Of a stretch of 64,000 bases of DNA, positions 32,486 to 40,052 are shown piece by piece. The stretch comes from Bradyrhizobium huanghuaihaiense (GTDB lineage: Bacteria; Pseudomonadota; Alphaproteobacteria; Rhizobiales; Xanthobacteraceae). The position numbers and the translations under genes are program-made. Numbering within the stretch: the stretch's first letter is position 1; the number at the start of each line of letters is the position of its first letter. Under the pieces are notes generated by a model, which had not been told where the DNA came from, did not search any database, and saw nothing but the letters and a program-made list of their open reading frames with translations. Where the stretch lies: NCBI RefSeq assembly GCF_007830635.1, contig NZ_VLLA01000012.1:1-64000 (forward strand), given 5' to 3'.

Positions 32486-33601
32486 GTGACCGACCAGCCG
32501 CTACTCCACGAGATCAAGGCGCTGATCAAAGCCTCGGGCCCGATGCCGGTCTGGCGGTACATGGAACTGTGCCTGATGCATCCGCGCTATGGCTATTACG
32601 TCTCGCGCGATCCGCTCGGGCGTGAGGGCGATTTCACCACCGCGCCCGAGGTCAGCCAGATGTTCGGCGAGCTCTTGGGACTGTGGACCGCCTCTGTGTG
32701 GAAGCAGATGGGCTCGCCGCAATTCCTGCGGCTGATCGAGCTCGGCCCCGGCCGCGGCACCATGATGGCGGATGCGCTGCGTGCGCTCCGCGTGCTGCCG
32801 CCGCTCTACCAGGCGCTCCACATCCACATGGTCGAGGTCAATCCCGTGCTGCGCGAGCGGCAGAGCGCGACGCTGGCGGGCGTGCGCAACATCTCCTGGC
32901 ACGACAGCATCGACGACGTGCCGGAAGGACCAAGCGTCATCCTCGCCAACGAATATTTCGACGTGCTGCCGATCCACCAGATGGTCAGGCTCGAGAACGG
33001 CTGGCACGAGCGCGTGATCGAGATCGACCCGAACGGCAAGCTGCAGTTCGGCGCGGCGTCCGAGCCGACGCCGCGCTTCGAGGTGCTGCTGCCGCCTCTG
33101 GTGCGCGCCGCCCCTGTCGGCGCCGTGTTCGAATGGCGGCCGGACGGCGAGATCATGAAGCTCGCCACGCGCGTACGCGACCAGGACGGCGCGGCGCTGA
33201 TCATCGACTATGGCCACTTACGCAGCGATGCCGGCGACACCTTCCAGGCCATCGCCCGCCACACCTTCACCGATCCCCTGAAGGCGCCGGGCCAGGCCGA
33301 CGTCACCGCCCATGTCGACTTCCAGGCGCTGGCGCGGGCGGCCGAGGATGTCGGCGCCCGCGTCCACGGCCCGGTGACGCAGGGCGATTTTCTTAAGCGC
33401 GTCGGCATCGACACCCGCGCCGCGGCACTGATGCAGAAGGCGACGCCGGAAGTCGCCACCGATATTTCGGTGGCGCTCAAGCGCCTGACCGATACGGGAC
33501 GCAGCGGCATGGGCTCTATGTTCAAGGTGCTCGGCATTTCCGAGCCGCGGCTGACAGGCATTGCCGGTCTCAGCGATCTCGAACACGCCGGAGGACATTG
33601 A
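32486..33601 (+). CDS. SAM-dependent methyltransferase, MidA/NDUFAF7 family
   Basis: 371 residues. Motif I for SAM is LIELGPGRGTMMADAL, with the characteristic N-terminal HPRYGYYVSRDPLGREGDFTTAPEVSQMFGE-type region split here by position 30-65, and ANEYFDVLPIHQ later. The mitochondrial homologue NDUFAF7 dimethylates an arginine of complex I subunit NDUFS2, so a role in complex I assembly is likely. GTG start. It overlaps pgeF by one base (TGATG). Confidence 0.9.
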   Translation: MTDQPLLHEIKALIKASGPMPVWRYMELCLMHPRYGYYVSRDPLGREGDFTTAPEVSQMFGELLGLWTASVWKQMGSPQFLRLIELGPGRGTMMADALRALRVLPPLYQALHIHMVEVNPVLRERQSATLAGVRNISWHDSIDDVPEGPSVILANEYFDVLPIHQMVRLENGWHERVIEIDPNGKLQFGAASEPTPRFEVLLPPLVRAAPVGAVFEWRPDGEIMKLATRVRDQDGAALIIDYGHLRSDAGDTFQAIARHTFTDPLKAPGQADVTAHVDFQALARAAEDVGARVHGPVTQGDFLKRVGIDTRAAALMQKATPEVATDISVALKRLTDTGRSGMGSMFKVLGISEPRLTGIAGLSDLEHAGGH

Positions 33602-34368
33602 TGACTGTTGCCTCGTCGCTGCTGTCGGCGGTGCCCGGCCTGCGCCATGCCTTCTTCACCCGCGAGGGCGGCGTCTCCGGCGGCATCTATGCCGCGCTGA
33701 ACGGCGGGCTCGGCTCGAACGACGATCAGGCCCTCGTCGCGGAGAACCGCCGCCGCATGGCCGAGCATGTCGGCGTCGCGCCGGAGCGCTTCATCAGCCT
33801 GCACCAGATCCATTCGCCCGACGTGCTCATCGCCGAACTGCCGTGGCCGAGCGGCCCGCGGCCGAAGGGCGACGCGCTGGTCACGAAGACGCCCGGCATT
33901 GCGCTCGGCGTTTCCACCGCCGATTGCGGGCCGGTGCTGTTCGTCGACCCCAACGCGCGCGTGATCGGCGGCGCGCATGCCGGCTGGAAGGGCGCACTGA
34001 CCGGCGTGCTGGAATCCACGATCTCGGCCATGGAGAAGCTCGGCGCCACGCGCGGCGGCATCATCGCCGCGATCGGGCCGCTGATCCGGCAAGAGAGCTA
34101 CGAGGTCGGCAACGAGTTCGTCGCGCGCTTCATCGAGGCGGACGCGGACAACGCGGTGTTCTTCATTCCCTCGGTGCGCGAGGGTCACGCGATGTTCGAT
34201 CTCGCCGGTTTCATCCGCAAACGGCTGGAGGCGGCCGGCATCCTGATGATCGACGATCTTGGTCTGGACACCTACGCCGACGAGCGCTTCTTCAGCTATC
34301 GCCGCTCGGTGCATCGCAAGGAGCCGGATTACGGCCGGCACGTTCACGCGATCGCGCTCGAAGCGTGA
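33601..34368 (+). CDS. pgeF: Peptidoglycan editing factor PgeF (laccase-domain, YfiH/YlmD)
   Basis: 255 residues. The metal-binding residues of the family are in place: H in SLHQIHSPDV, C in VSTADCGPVLF and H in GGAHAGWKGAL. PgeF prevents misincorporation of serine into peptidoglycan, and members also act on purine nucleosides. ATG at 33601 overlaps the midA stop codon; lgt-midA-pgeF is a conserved alphaproteobacterial run. Confidence 0.93.
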   Translation: MTVASSLLSAVPGLRHAFFTREGGVSGGIYAALNGGLGSNDDQALVAENRRRMAEHVGVAPERFISLHQIHSPDVLIAELPWPSGPRPKGDALVTKTPGIALGVSTADCGPVLFVDPNARVIGGAHAGWKGALTGVLESTISAMEKLGATRGGIIAAIGPLIRQESYEVGNEFVARFIEADADNAVFFIPSVREGHAMFDLAGFIRKRLEAAGILMIDDLGLDTYADERFFSYRRSVHRKEPDYGRHVHAIALEA

Positions 34369-34371
34369 GGT

Positions 34372-34508
34372 CTCGTGCCCCGGACGCGGCGCAGCACGCA
34401 AGTGATGCGCCGCGTCCGGGGTCCATGTCTCCACGATCTCGATCTCGGCGGCAATCTGGGTCCCGGCTCAGCGCAGCGGCACTGCGCGCCGCAGCGCGTC
34501 CGGGACAC
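34372..34508. repeat. Palindromic repeat family R4, copy c
   Basis: CTCGTGCCCCGGACGCGGCGCAGCACGC and GCAGCGCGTCCGGGACACG form the outer arms; GCGCCGCGTCCGGGG and GGGTCCCGGCTCAGCGCAGC lie inside. Together with R5b it fills the gap between pgeF and the lipoprotein gene. Confidence 0.75.
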
Positions 34509-34575
34509 GCACCGTTTTCCCGACCATCGCTTTGAAAGCTGCACGCTGGACGCGTGAACACAAAGGCAACCTCGT

Positions 34576-34618
34576 GTCATTCCGGGGCGGCTCGAAGAGC
34601 CGAGCCCGGAATGACAGT
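34576..34618. repeat. Palindromic repeat family R5, copy b
   Basis: GTGTCATTCCGGGGCGGCTC-GAAGA-GCCGAGCCCGGAATGACAG: a compact version of R5, a single imperfect hairpin. Confidence 0.75.
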
Positions 34619-34678
34619 GGTCTATCTCGCCTCTGCCCTAGACCTTAATCGATTTTAACGATATCGCTGCCCTCCATA

Positions 34679-35293
34679 ATGAGGGACGCGTCATCCATCT
34701 TGCGCCGCGCGGGTTCGCGCGTGCTGGCGGTCATGCTGCTGGCGGCTGCGACCGCGCTCGGCGGCTGCGCCGGTGGCGGCGGCAATGCCGCCAATTCCTA
34801 TGCGATGGCGCCGAGCACCGGTTCGGGAGCGACGGTCGCCTTCGAATCCATCGACGGGCCGCCGCCGCAGGTGTTCGACCGCATGGTCGGCGTGCTCGAC
34901 AGCGAATCCAAGCTGCGCAGCCTGTCCGTGGTCTCCCGCGAGGGGACGGCGGCCTACCGCGTGCGCAGCTACCTTTCCGCCCAGGTGGTGCGCGGCAAGA
35001 CCGTGATCGCCTGGGTCTGGGACGTCTACGACGCCAACCAGCAGCGGGCGCTGCGCCTCTCCGGCGAGGAACCCACCTCGGCCAAGGGCGGCCGCGACGC
35101 TTGGGCCGCGGCCGACGACCTCGTGCTGCGGAAGATCGCCCAGGCCGGATTCAGCGGACTTTCCAACATGATCAACGGAACGCCGGATGCACCTAGCGCG
35201 GCTCCCGGCCTGCGCGGACCGGCGGTGGCGAGCGTCGCTCCGGTCGCGCCCGCGCCCGAGATGCCGGCCTCGGCGCTCGGCTATGCCGAGTGA
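34679..35293 (+). CDS. Hypothetical lipoprotein (204 aa)
   Basis: Signal peptide with lipobox ATALGGCAGG (cysteine near residue 30), so an Lgt substrate. The mature part has a folded domain (FDRMVGVLDSESKLRSLSVVSREGTAAYRVRSYLSA, KTVIAWVWDVYDANQQRALRLSGEE) and a Pro/Ala-rich tail (VASVAPVAPAPEMPASA). No functional family recognised; it is conserved-looking and placed between pgeF and prs. ATG at 34679. Confidence 0.8.
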   Translation: MRDASSILRRAGSRVLAVMLLAAATALGGCAGGGGNAANSYAMAPSTGSGATVAFESIDGPPPQVFDRMVGVLDSESKLRSLSVVSREGTAAYRVRSYLSAQVVRGKTVIAWVWDVYDANQQRALRLSGEEPTSAKGGRDAWAAADDLVLRKIAQAGFSGLSNMINGTPDAPSAAPGLRGPAVASVAPVAPAPEMPASALGYAE

Positions 35294-35489
35294 TAACCCC
35301 CGCTAAACCACGGGCCCAGTTTGCGGCCAAGCCGTTGGCCGGACTCAGGATTTCAAAGGGAAAACGTAGCATCCCGGGTTGCCATTGCGGCCCCCGGCCT
35401 GATATTTCCTCGCCCGTCGTAACCGTGCTCCCAGTGGGTATTTTCTGATGTTGAACGTCGTATCCAGCAAAGCGCGGGAGGAAGCGTCC

Positions 35490-36443
35490 ATGTCGGCCAA
35501 GAACGGCTCCATCAAGCTCGTCGCCGGCAACTCCAATCCGGCACTCGCCCAGGCCATCGCGCAGGGGCTCAACGTGCCGCTGACCAAGGCGGTGGTCCGG
35601 CGCTTCGCCGACATGGAGATCTTCGTCGAGGTCCAGGAGAACATCCGCGGCTCGGATGCCTTCATCATCCAGTCGACCTCGTTCCCGGCGAACGACAATC
35701 TGATGGAGCTGCTGATCATCACCGACGCGCTGCGCCGCTCCTCGGCGCGCCGCATCACCGCTGTGATCCCCTATTTCGGCTATGCCAGGCAGGACCGCCG
35801 CTCCGGCTCGCGCACGCCGATCTCGGCCAAGCTCGTCGCAAATCTGATCACCCATGCCGGCGTCGACCGCGTCATGACGCTCGACCTGCATGCCGGCCAG
35901 ATCCAGGGCTTCTTCGATATCCCGACCGACAATCTGTTCGCTGCCCCCCTGATGGTGCGCGATATCCGCGAACGTTTCGACCTCGGCAAGGTGATGGTGG
36001 TATCGCCCGACGTCGGCGGCGTGGCCCGCGCCCGCGGCCTCGCCAAGCGCATCAACACCCCGCTCGCCATCGTCGACAAGCGCCGCGAGCGTCCGGGTGA
36101 ATCCGAAGTCATGAACGTGATCGGCGACGTCTCCGGCTACAGCTGTATCCTGGTCGACGACATCGTCGATTCCGGCGGCACGCTGGTGAATGCGGCCGAC
36201 GCGCTGATCGCCAAGGGCGCCAAGGACGTCTACGCCTACATCACCCACGGCGTGCTCTCCGGCGGCGCGGCCGCCCGCATCTCCGGCTCGAAGCTGAAGG
36301 AGCTGGTGATCACCGACTCGATCCTGCCGACCGAAGCGGTGACCAAGGCGCCGAACATCCGCACGCTGCCAATCGCCAGCCTGATCTCGGACGCGATCGC
36401 GCGCACCGCCGCGGAAGAGTCGGTGTCGAGCCTGTTCGACTAG
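35490..36443 (+). CDS. prs: Ribose-phosphate pyrophosphokinase (PRPP synthetase)
   Basis: 317 residues. Pyrophosphokinase motifs RRFADMEIFVEVQENIRG and YFGYARQDRR (ATP/ribose-5-phosphate) and the PRPP-binding loop VDDIVDSGGTL are intact. It makes PRPP for purine, pyrimidine, histidine and tryptophan synthesis. The start at 35490 (MSAKNGSIKLVAG) follows GGGAGGAAG at the right distance; an in-frame ATG at 35448 gives an unneeded 14-residue extension. Confidence 0.97.
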   Translation: MSAKNGSIKLVAGNSNPALAQAIAQGLNVPLTKAVVRRFADMEIFVEVQENIRGSDAFIIQSTSFPANDNLMELLIITDALRRSSARRITAVIPYFGYARQDRRSGSRTPISAKLVANLITHAGVDRVMTLDLHAGQIQGFFDIPTDNLFAAPLMVRDIRERFDLGKVMVVSPDVGGVARARGLAKRINTPLAIVDKRRERPGESEVMNVIGDVSGYSCILVDDIVDSGGTLVNAADALIAKGAKDVYAYITHGVLSGGAAARISGSKLKELVITDSILPTEAVTKAPNIRTLPIASLISDAIARTAAEESVSSLFD

Positions 36444-36463
36444 TTTTCCGATCCAAAAGGTCT

Positions 36464-36556
36464 CGTAGGGTGGGCAAAGGCGCGACGCGCCGTGCCCACC
36501 TTTTCTTTTTGCAATGAAGGTGGTGGGCACGCTTCGCTTTGCCCACCCTACGGCAC
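36464..36556. repeat. Palindromic repeat family R6, copy a
   Basis: CGTAGGGTGGGCAAAGGCGC and TTCGCTTTGCCCACCCTACGG are inverted arms; an inner pair GTGCCCACCTTTT / AAGGTGGTGGGCAC makes a long hairpin between the convergent prs and coxG genes, where it could act as a bidirectional terminator. Confidence 0.85.
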
Positions 36557-36557
36557 C

Positions 36558-37016
36558 TCAGCTCGCCTCTGCCTTAGCACTCACCACATCGGCAAACGAC
36601 TTGAAGAACTCACCCGCGAGCTTCGTCGCGGTCGAGTTGATCAGCCGCGCCCCTAGCTGGGCGAGCTTGCCGCCGATCTGGGCGTCCACGTCATAGTGCA
36701 GCACCGTCACCTCGGCGCTCTCGGACTCCAGCCGCACCACGGCGCCGCCCTTGGCGAAGCCGGCGACACCGCCGGAGCCCTCGCCCGAGATGCGATAGGA
36801 GTTGGGCGGATCGAGATCGGAGAGGGTCACCTTGCCGCTGAAAGTCGCTTTCACCGGACCGACCTTGAAAACCACCGTTGCGGTCATCTCGTTCGGCGCG
36901 GTCACGTCGAGCGACTGGCAGCCGGGAATGCACTGCTTCAGCACAGCGGGATCGTTCAGCGCCGCCCAGACCTGTTCGCGTGAGGCGGGGATGCGCTGGC
37001 TGTCGTTCATCTCCAT
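36558..37016 (-). CDS. coxG: CoxG, SRPBCC-type membrane anchor of CO dehydrogenase
   Basis: 152 residues of the CoxG/SRPBCC lipid-binding fold: REQVWAALNDPAVLKQCIPGCQSL, then VKATFSGKVTLSDLDPPNSYRI and EVTVLHYDVDAQIGGKLAQLGARLI. In carboxydotrophs CoxG helps recruit the enzyme to the cytoplasmic membrane and carry quinone. Last gene of the minus-strand cox cluster, 6 bases after the XdhC-family gene. Confidence 0.9.
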   Translation of the reverse strand: MEMNDSQRIPASREQVWAALNDPAVLKQCIPGCQSLDVTAPNEMTATVVFKVGPVKATFSGKVTLSDLDPPNSYRISGEGSGGVAGFAKGGAVVRLESESAEVTVLHYDVDAQIGGKLAQLGARLINSTATKLAGEFFKSFADVVSAKAEAS

Positions 37017-37022
37017 GGTCGA

Positions 37023-37862
37023 TTACTCTCTGCTTGCTGGCTGTTGGGCGGCGCGCTGGCCGCGCCGCCGTTCCGCGGTGATCTCGGCGAGGATCGACAT
37101 CGCGATCTCCTCCGGCGTGATGGCGCCGAGGTCGAGACCAGCCGGCGCCTTGAAATCGTCGATCGCCGCGGCGTTGACGCCGTCCGTAAGAAGTTTTGCG
37201 CGCAGCGAGGCCATCTTGCGGCGGCTGCCGACGAAGGCGTGATAGTCGGCTTTGGTCGCGACGGCGGCGCGGAGCGCGACTTCGTCGCCCCTGCCTTGCG
37301 TCGAAACCACGACGAAACGTTTGGCGTCGCTGAGCTCGCCGAGCTGGTAGCCATCGATCACCGCATCGGCATCCGGCTGCGCCGTGAGATCGGCCGCGGG
37401 CGCGGCCAGCGTGACGTGATAGCCGAGCACGCGCGCCTGCGCGGCAAGCGACAGCGCCACCGGGCTTGCACCGAGAATGACGAGCGAGGGATGCGGCAGC
37501 ACCGGCTCGACGAAGATGTCCATCGTGCCCTTGCTCGGGCACATGTTGCTGGCAAAGCGGATGCCGTCGCGGCTCTCGCCGGCGCTGACGCCGAGCTCGG
37601 CCAGCAGGTTCTCCGGCTGCACCGAGACCATGCGCGGCTCGCCGTCGGCGAGCGCCTCGCGCGCCGCCTTCAGCACCGCGCCCCTGGCGCAGCCGCCGCC
37701 GACCCAGCCCGCGACGATGGTGCCGTCGGCCGCGATGATCGCCTTGGCGCCAGCCTTCGCCGCGGTCACCGACACCGTACGCACCACCGTCGCGAGCACG
37801 AAGGCGCGTTCTGCGGCCTTCATCTGCGCGACCAGATCCAGCACTTCGACATGAGCGGTCAT
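37023..37862 (-). CDS. coxF: XdhC/CoxF-family molybdenum enzyme maturation protein
   Basis: 279 residues. XdhC N-terminal domain (ERAFVLATVVRTVSVTAAKAG, DGTIVAGWVGGGCARGAV) and a C-terminal Rossmann-like part (PHPSLVILGASPVALSLAAQARVLGYHV, VVSTQGRGDEVAL). Family members bind molybdenum cofactor and help sulfurate and insert it into xanthine dehydrogenase-type enzymes, here CoxL. The position between coxE and coxG matches coxF in the Oligotropha order; CoxI is the related alternative name. ATG at 37862 behind GAGGAGG. Confidence 0.85.
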   Translation of the reverse strand: MTAHVEVLDLVAQMKAAERAFVLATVVRTVSVTAAKAGAKAIIAADGTIVAGWVGGGCARGAVLKAAREALADGEPRMVSVQPENLLAELGVSAGESRDGIRFASNMCPSKGTMDIFVEPVLPHPSLVILGASPVALSLAAQARVLGYHVTLAAPAADLTAQPDADAVIDGYQLGELSDAKRFVVVSTQGRGDEVALRAAVATKADYHAFVGSRRKMASLRAKLLTDGVNAAAIDDFKAPAGLDLGAITPEEIAMSILAEITAERRRGQRAAQQPASRE

Positions 37863-37872
37863 CGGCGCCTCC

Positions 37873-39081
37873 TCAGAGCTTCGCCAGATAGGGTTCGAGC
37901 GCACGCAGGCTTTGCAGCGAATTCGCCGGCGCATAGAGATCGACATGCGGCAGCGCGGCCTTGATGCCCCTCGCCTCGGGCGCATAGCCGGTCCACGCCA
38001 TCATCGGGTTGAGCCAGACGATGCGGCGGCAGCGCCGGTGCAGCGCCGCCATCTCCCGGCCGAGCAACGCGGCATCGCCGGTCTCATAGCCATCGGACAC
38101 GATCATCACACAGCTGCGCGAATGGATGACGCGGGCGGCGTACCAGCGATTGAAGGTTTGCAAGGACTCGCCGATTTTCGTGCCGCCGCCCGCGCCCTGC
38201 GCCATGATCGAGAGCCGGTCGAGCGCCCGGCCGGCGTCCTTCTCCTTCATCGCATCGGATACGTACGCGAGGCGCGTGTGGAACAGGAACGCCTCGGCCT
38301 CGCGGAACTGGTCGAGCACGCCGTGGATGAAGCGCAGGAAGACGGCGATGTACATGCTCATCGAACCCGAGGCATCGAGCAGCACGACCAGCCGCAGCGG
38401 CTTGTCCTTGCGCTGGCGCTTGACGAGGCTGATCGGCACACCGCCATGGCTGATGTTGCGATGGATGGTGCGCCTGAGGTCGAGCCGATAGCCGCGCCGG
38501 CGCGCGAGATCGCGCCGCGTCAGCCGCGTGCGCATCGCCCTGGCGAGCCGGGCGGCAGCGTCATGGGCCTGCGCAACCTGATCGGGATCGCTGAGTTTTC
38601 TGAAATCGACCTCCGCAAGATTGTCCGCGCGCGAAGCGCCTTCCATGCGGCCCTCGCCTGCGCGGCCATCGGGCGCATCGTCGGCTGACGGAAGCTGGTC
38701 CGAGATCGATTGGTTGCCCCCCTGCTCGGCCAACTTGTCCTGCAGGCTCTTCAGCGACGGGTTGCCGGCGCCCGGGGCCGAGCCGATCGTGCGGGAGCGC
38801 GAGCGCACGCGCTTGCCCAGCCAGAACGCGTCGAACAGCCCGTCGAACTTGTCCCAGTCGGACTTGCGTGCCGAGAACAGGTGCTTGAACGCTGCCCGAA
38901 GCAGGTTCGGTCGTGCCGCATAGCCGGATGACATCAGCGTCGCCGCATCCTGCCCCTCGGCGAGCCCGACGCGAAAACCGGCATCGCGCAAGGTCCGCAG
39001 GAACGCCGCGAGCCTTGCGGATACGAGCTTGGAGACCTCATTGAGATCGTCGTATTCGGGACTGGAGCCGCAGCAGCTCAT
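37873..39081 (-). CDS. coxE: CoxE, VWA-domain maturation protein
   Basis: 402 residues. The C-terminal half is a von Willebrand A domain with the metal-binding MIDAS motif VLLDASGSMSMY and the later MIVSDGYETGD. The N-terminal helical half resembles other CoxE proteins. With the AAA+ protein CoxD it builds the copper-sulfur part of the CO dehydrogenase active site. It overlaps coxD by four bases. Confidence 0.92.
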   Translation of the reverse strand: MSCCGSSPEYDDLNEVSKLVSARLAAFLRTLRDAGFRVGLAEGQDAATLMSSGYAARPNLLRAAFKHLFSARKSDWDKFDGLFDAFWLGKRVRSRSRTIGSAPGAGNPSLKSLQDKLAEQGGNQSISDQLPSADDAPDGRAGEGRMEGASRADNLAEVDFRKLSDPDQVAQAHDAAARLARAMRTRLTRRDLARRRGYRLDLRRTIHRNISHGGVPISLVKRQRKDKPLRLVVLLDASGSMSMYIAVFLRFIHGVLDQFREAEAFLFHTRLAYVSDAMKEKDAGRALDRLSIMAQGAGGGTKIGESLQTFNRWYAARVIHSRSCVMIVSDGYETGDAALLGREMAALHRRCRRIVWLNPMMAWTGYAPEARGIKAALPHVDLYAPANSLQSLRALEPYLAKL

Positions 39082-39944
39082 GCGACCTTCCCCAGCAGGC
39101 GCTGTGTCACCTCTTGCGTGACGCGGGCGCGATCCTCGTGGGTCTTCAACAGGCAGATCAGCGTGTCGTACACGGTCTCCGGCGCATCATGGAGATCGCG
39201 GACGTCGAGGCCGACGAGCGCCGCTGCCCAGTCGAGCGTCTCCGCCACACCCGGGACTTTTCTCAGCTCCTCCTTGCGCACGCCCTCGACCATCCGCGCG
39301 ATCTGGAGCGACAGTGATGGGCTGGCGCCGGCGACGCGCGCCAGGATGATGCGGGTCTCGCGGTCGACATCGGGATAGTCGACATAGTGATAGAGGCAGC
39401 GCCGGCGCAGCGCATCGGAAAGCTCGCGGGTGCCGTTCGAGGTCAAAACGACGTGCGGAATGGTGATCGCGGGGATGGTGCCGAGCTCGGGGATCGAGAC
39501 CTGGAAGTCGGAGAGCAGCTCCAGCAGGAACGCCTCGAACTCGTCGTCGGCGCGGTCGACCTCGTCGATCAGCAGCACCGGCGCCTGCGGCCGGCGGATC
39601 GCGGCGAGCAGCGGGCGCTCGAGCAGGTACTTTTCCGAGAAGATCTGGTCCTCGATGCTCTCGGTGCCGCGATGCGCCTGGATCGCCAGCAACTGGCGCT
39701 GGTAGTTCCACTCGTAGAGCGCCGAGGACTGGTCGAGCCCCTCATAGCATTGCAGACGAATCAGCTCGGTCGCGCGCACCTTCGCGAGCGCCTTCGCCAC
39801 CTCGGTCTTGCCGACGCCCGCTTCGCCTTCCAGCAGCAGCGGACGCCGCAGCAATTGCATCAGCGAGATCGCAGTCGCGAGGTCCGCATCGGCAATGTAG
39901 CCGGATGCGGCCAGTGCTTGCGCGATCTCGTCACGGCTTTTCAT
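39078..39944 (-). CDS. coxD: CoxD, MoxR-type AAA+ ATPase
   Basis: 288 residues. Walker A LLEGEAGVGKTEVAK (residues 38-52), Walker B PVLLIDEVDRAD, sensor 1 VVLTSNGTREL and an arginine-rich sensor 2 region. MoxR ATPases partner with VWA proteins. CoxD of Oligotropha is required to assemble the [CuSMoO2] centre. Transcribed between coxL and coxE, with an R2 repeat separating it from coxL. Confidence 0.93.
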   Translation of the reverse strand: MKSRDEIAQALAASGYIADADLATAISLMQLLRRPLLLEGEAGVGKTEVAKALAKVRATELIRLQCYEGLDQSSALYEWNYQRQLLAIQAHRGTESIEDQIFSEKYLLERPLLAAIRRPQAPVLLIDEVDRADDEFEAFLLELLSDFQVSIPELGTIPAITIPHVVLTSNGTRELSDALRRRCLYHYVDYPDVDRETRIILARVAGASPSLSLQIARMVEGVRKEELRKVPGVAETLDWAAALVGLDVRDLHDAPETVYDTLICLLKTHEDRARVTQEVTQRLLGKVA

Positions 39945-39957
39945 GCTCCTACTTCCC

Positions 39958-40047
39958 CCTCGTCATTGCGAGAAGCGAAGCGACGAAGCAATCCAGACTG
40001 TTTCCGCGGTGGGATACTGGATTGCTTCGCTTCGCTCGCAATGACGA
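39958..40047. repeat. Palindromic repeat family R2, copy b
   Basis: GTCATTGCGAGAAGCGAAGC and GCTTCGCTCGCAATGAC are the outer arms, AAGCAATCCAGAC and ACTGGATTGCTTC the inner arms. It sits inside the cox operon between coxL and coxD, so the transcript of coxDEFG probably passes through this hairpin. Confidence 0.88.
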
Positions 40048-40052
40048 CAACA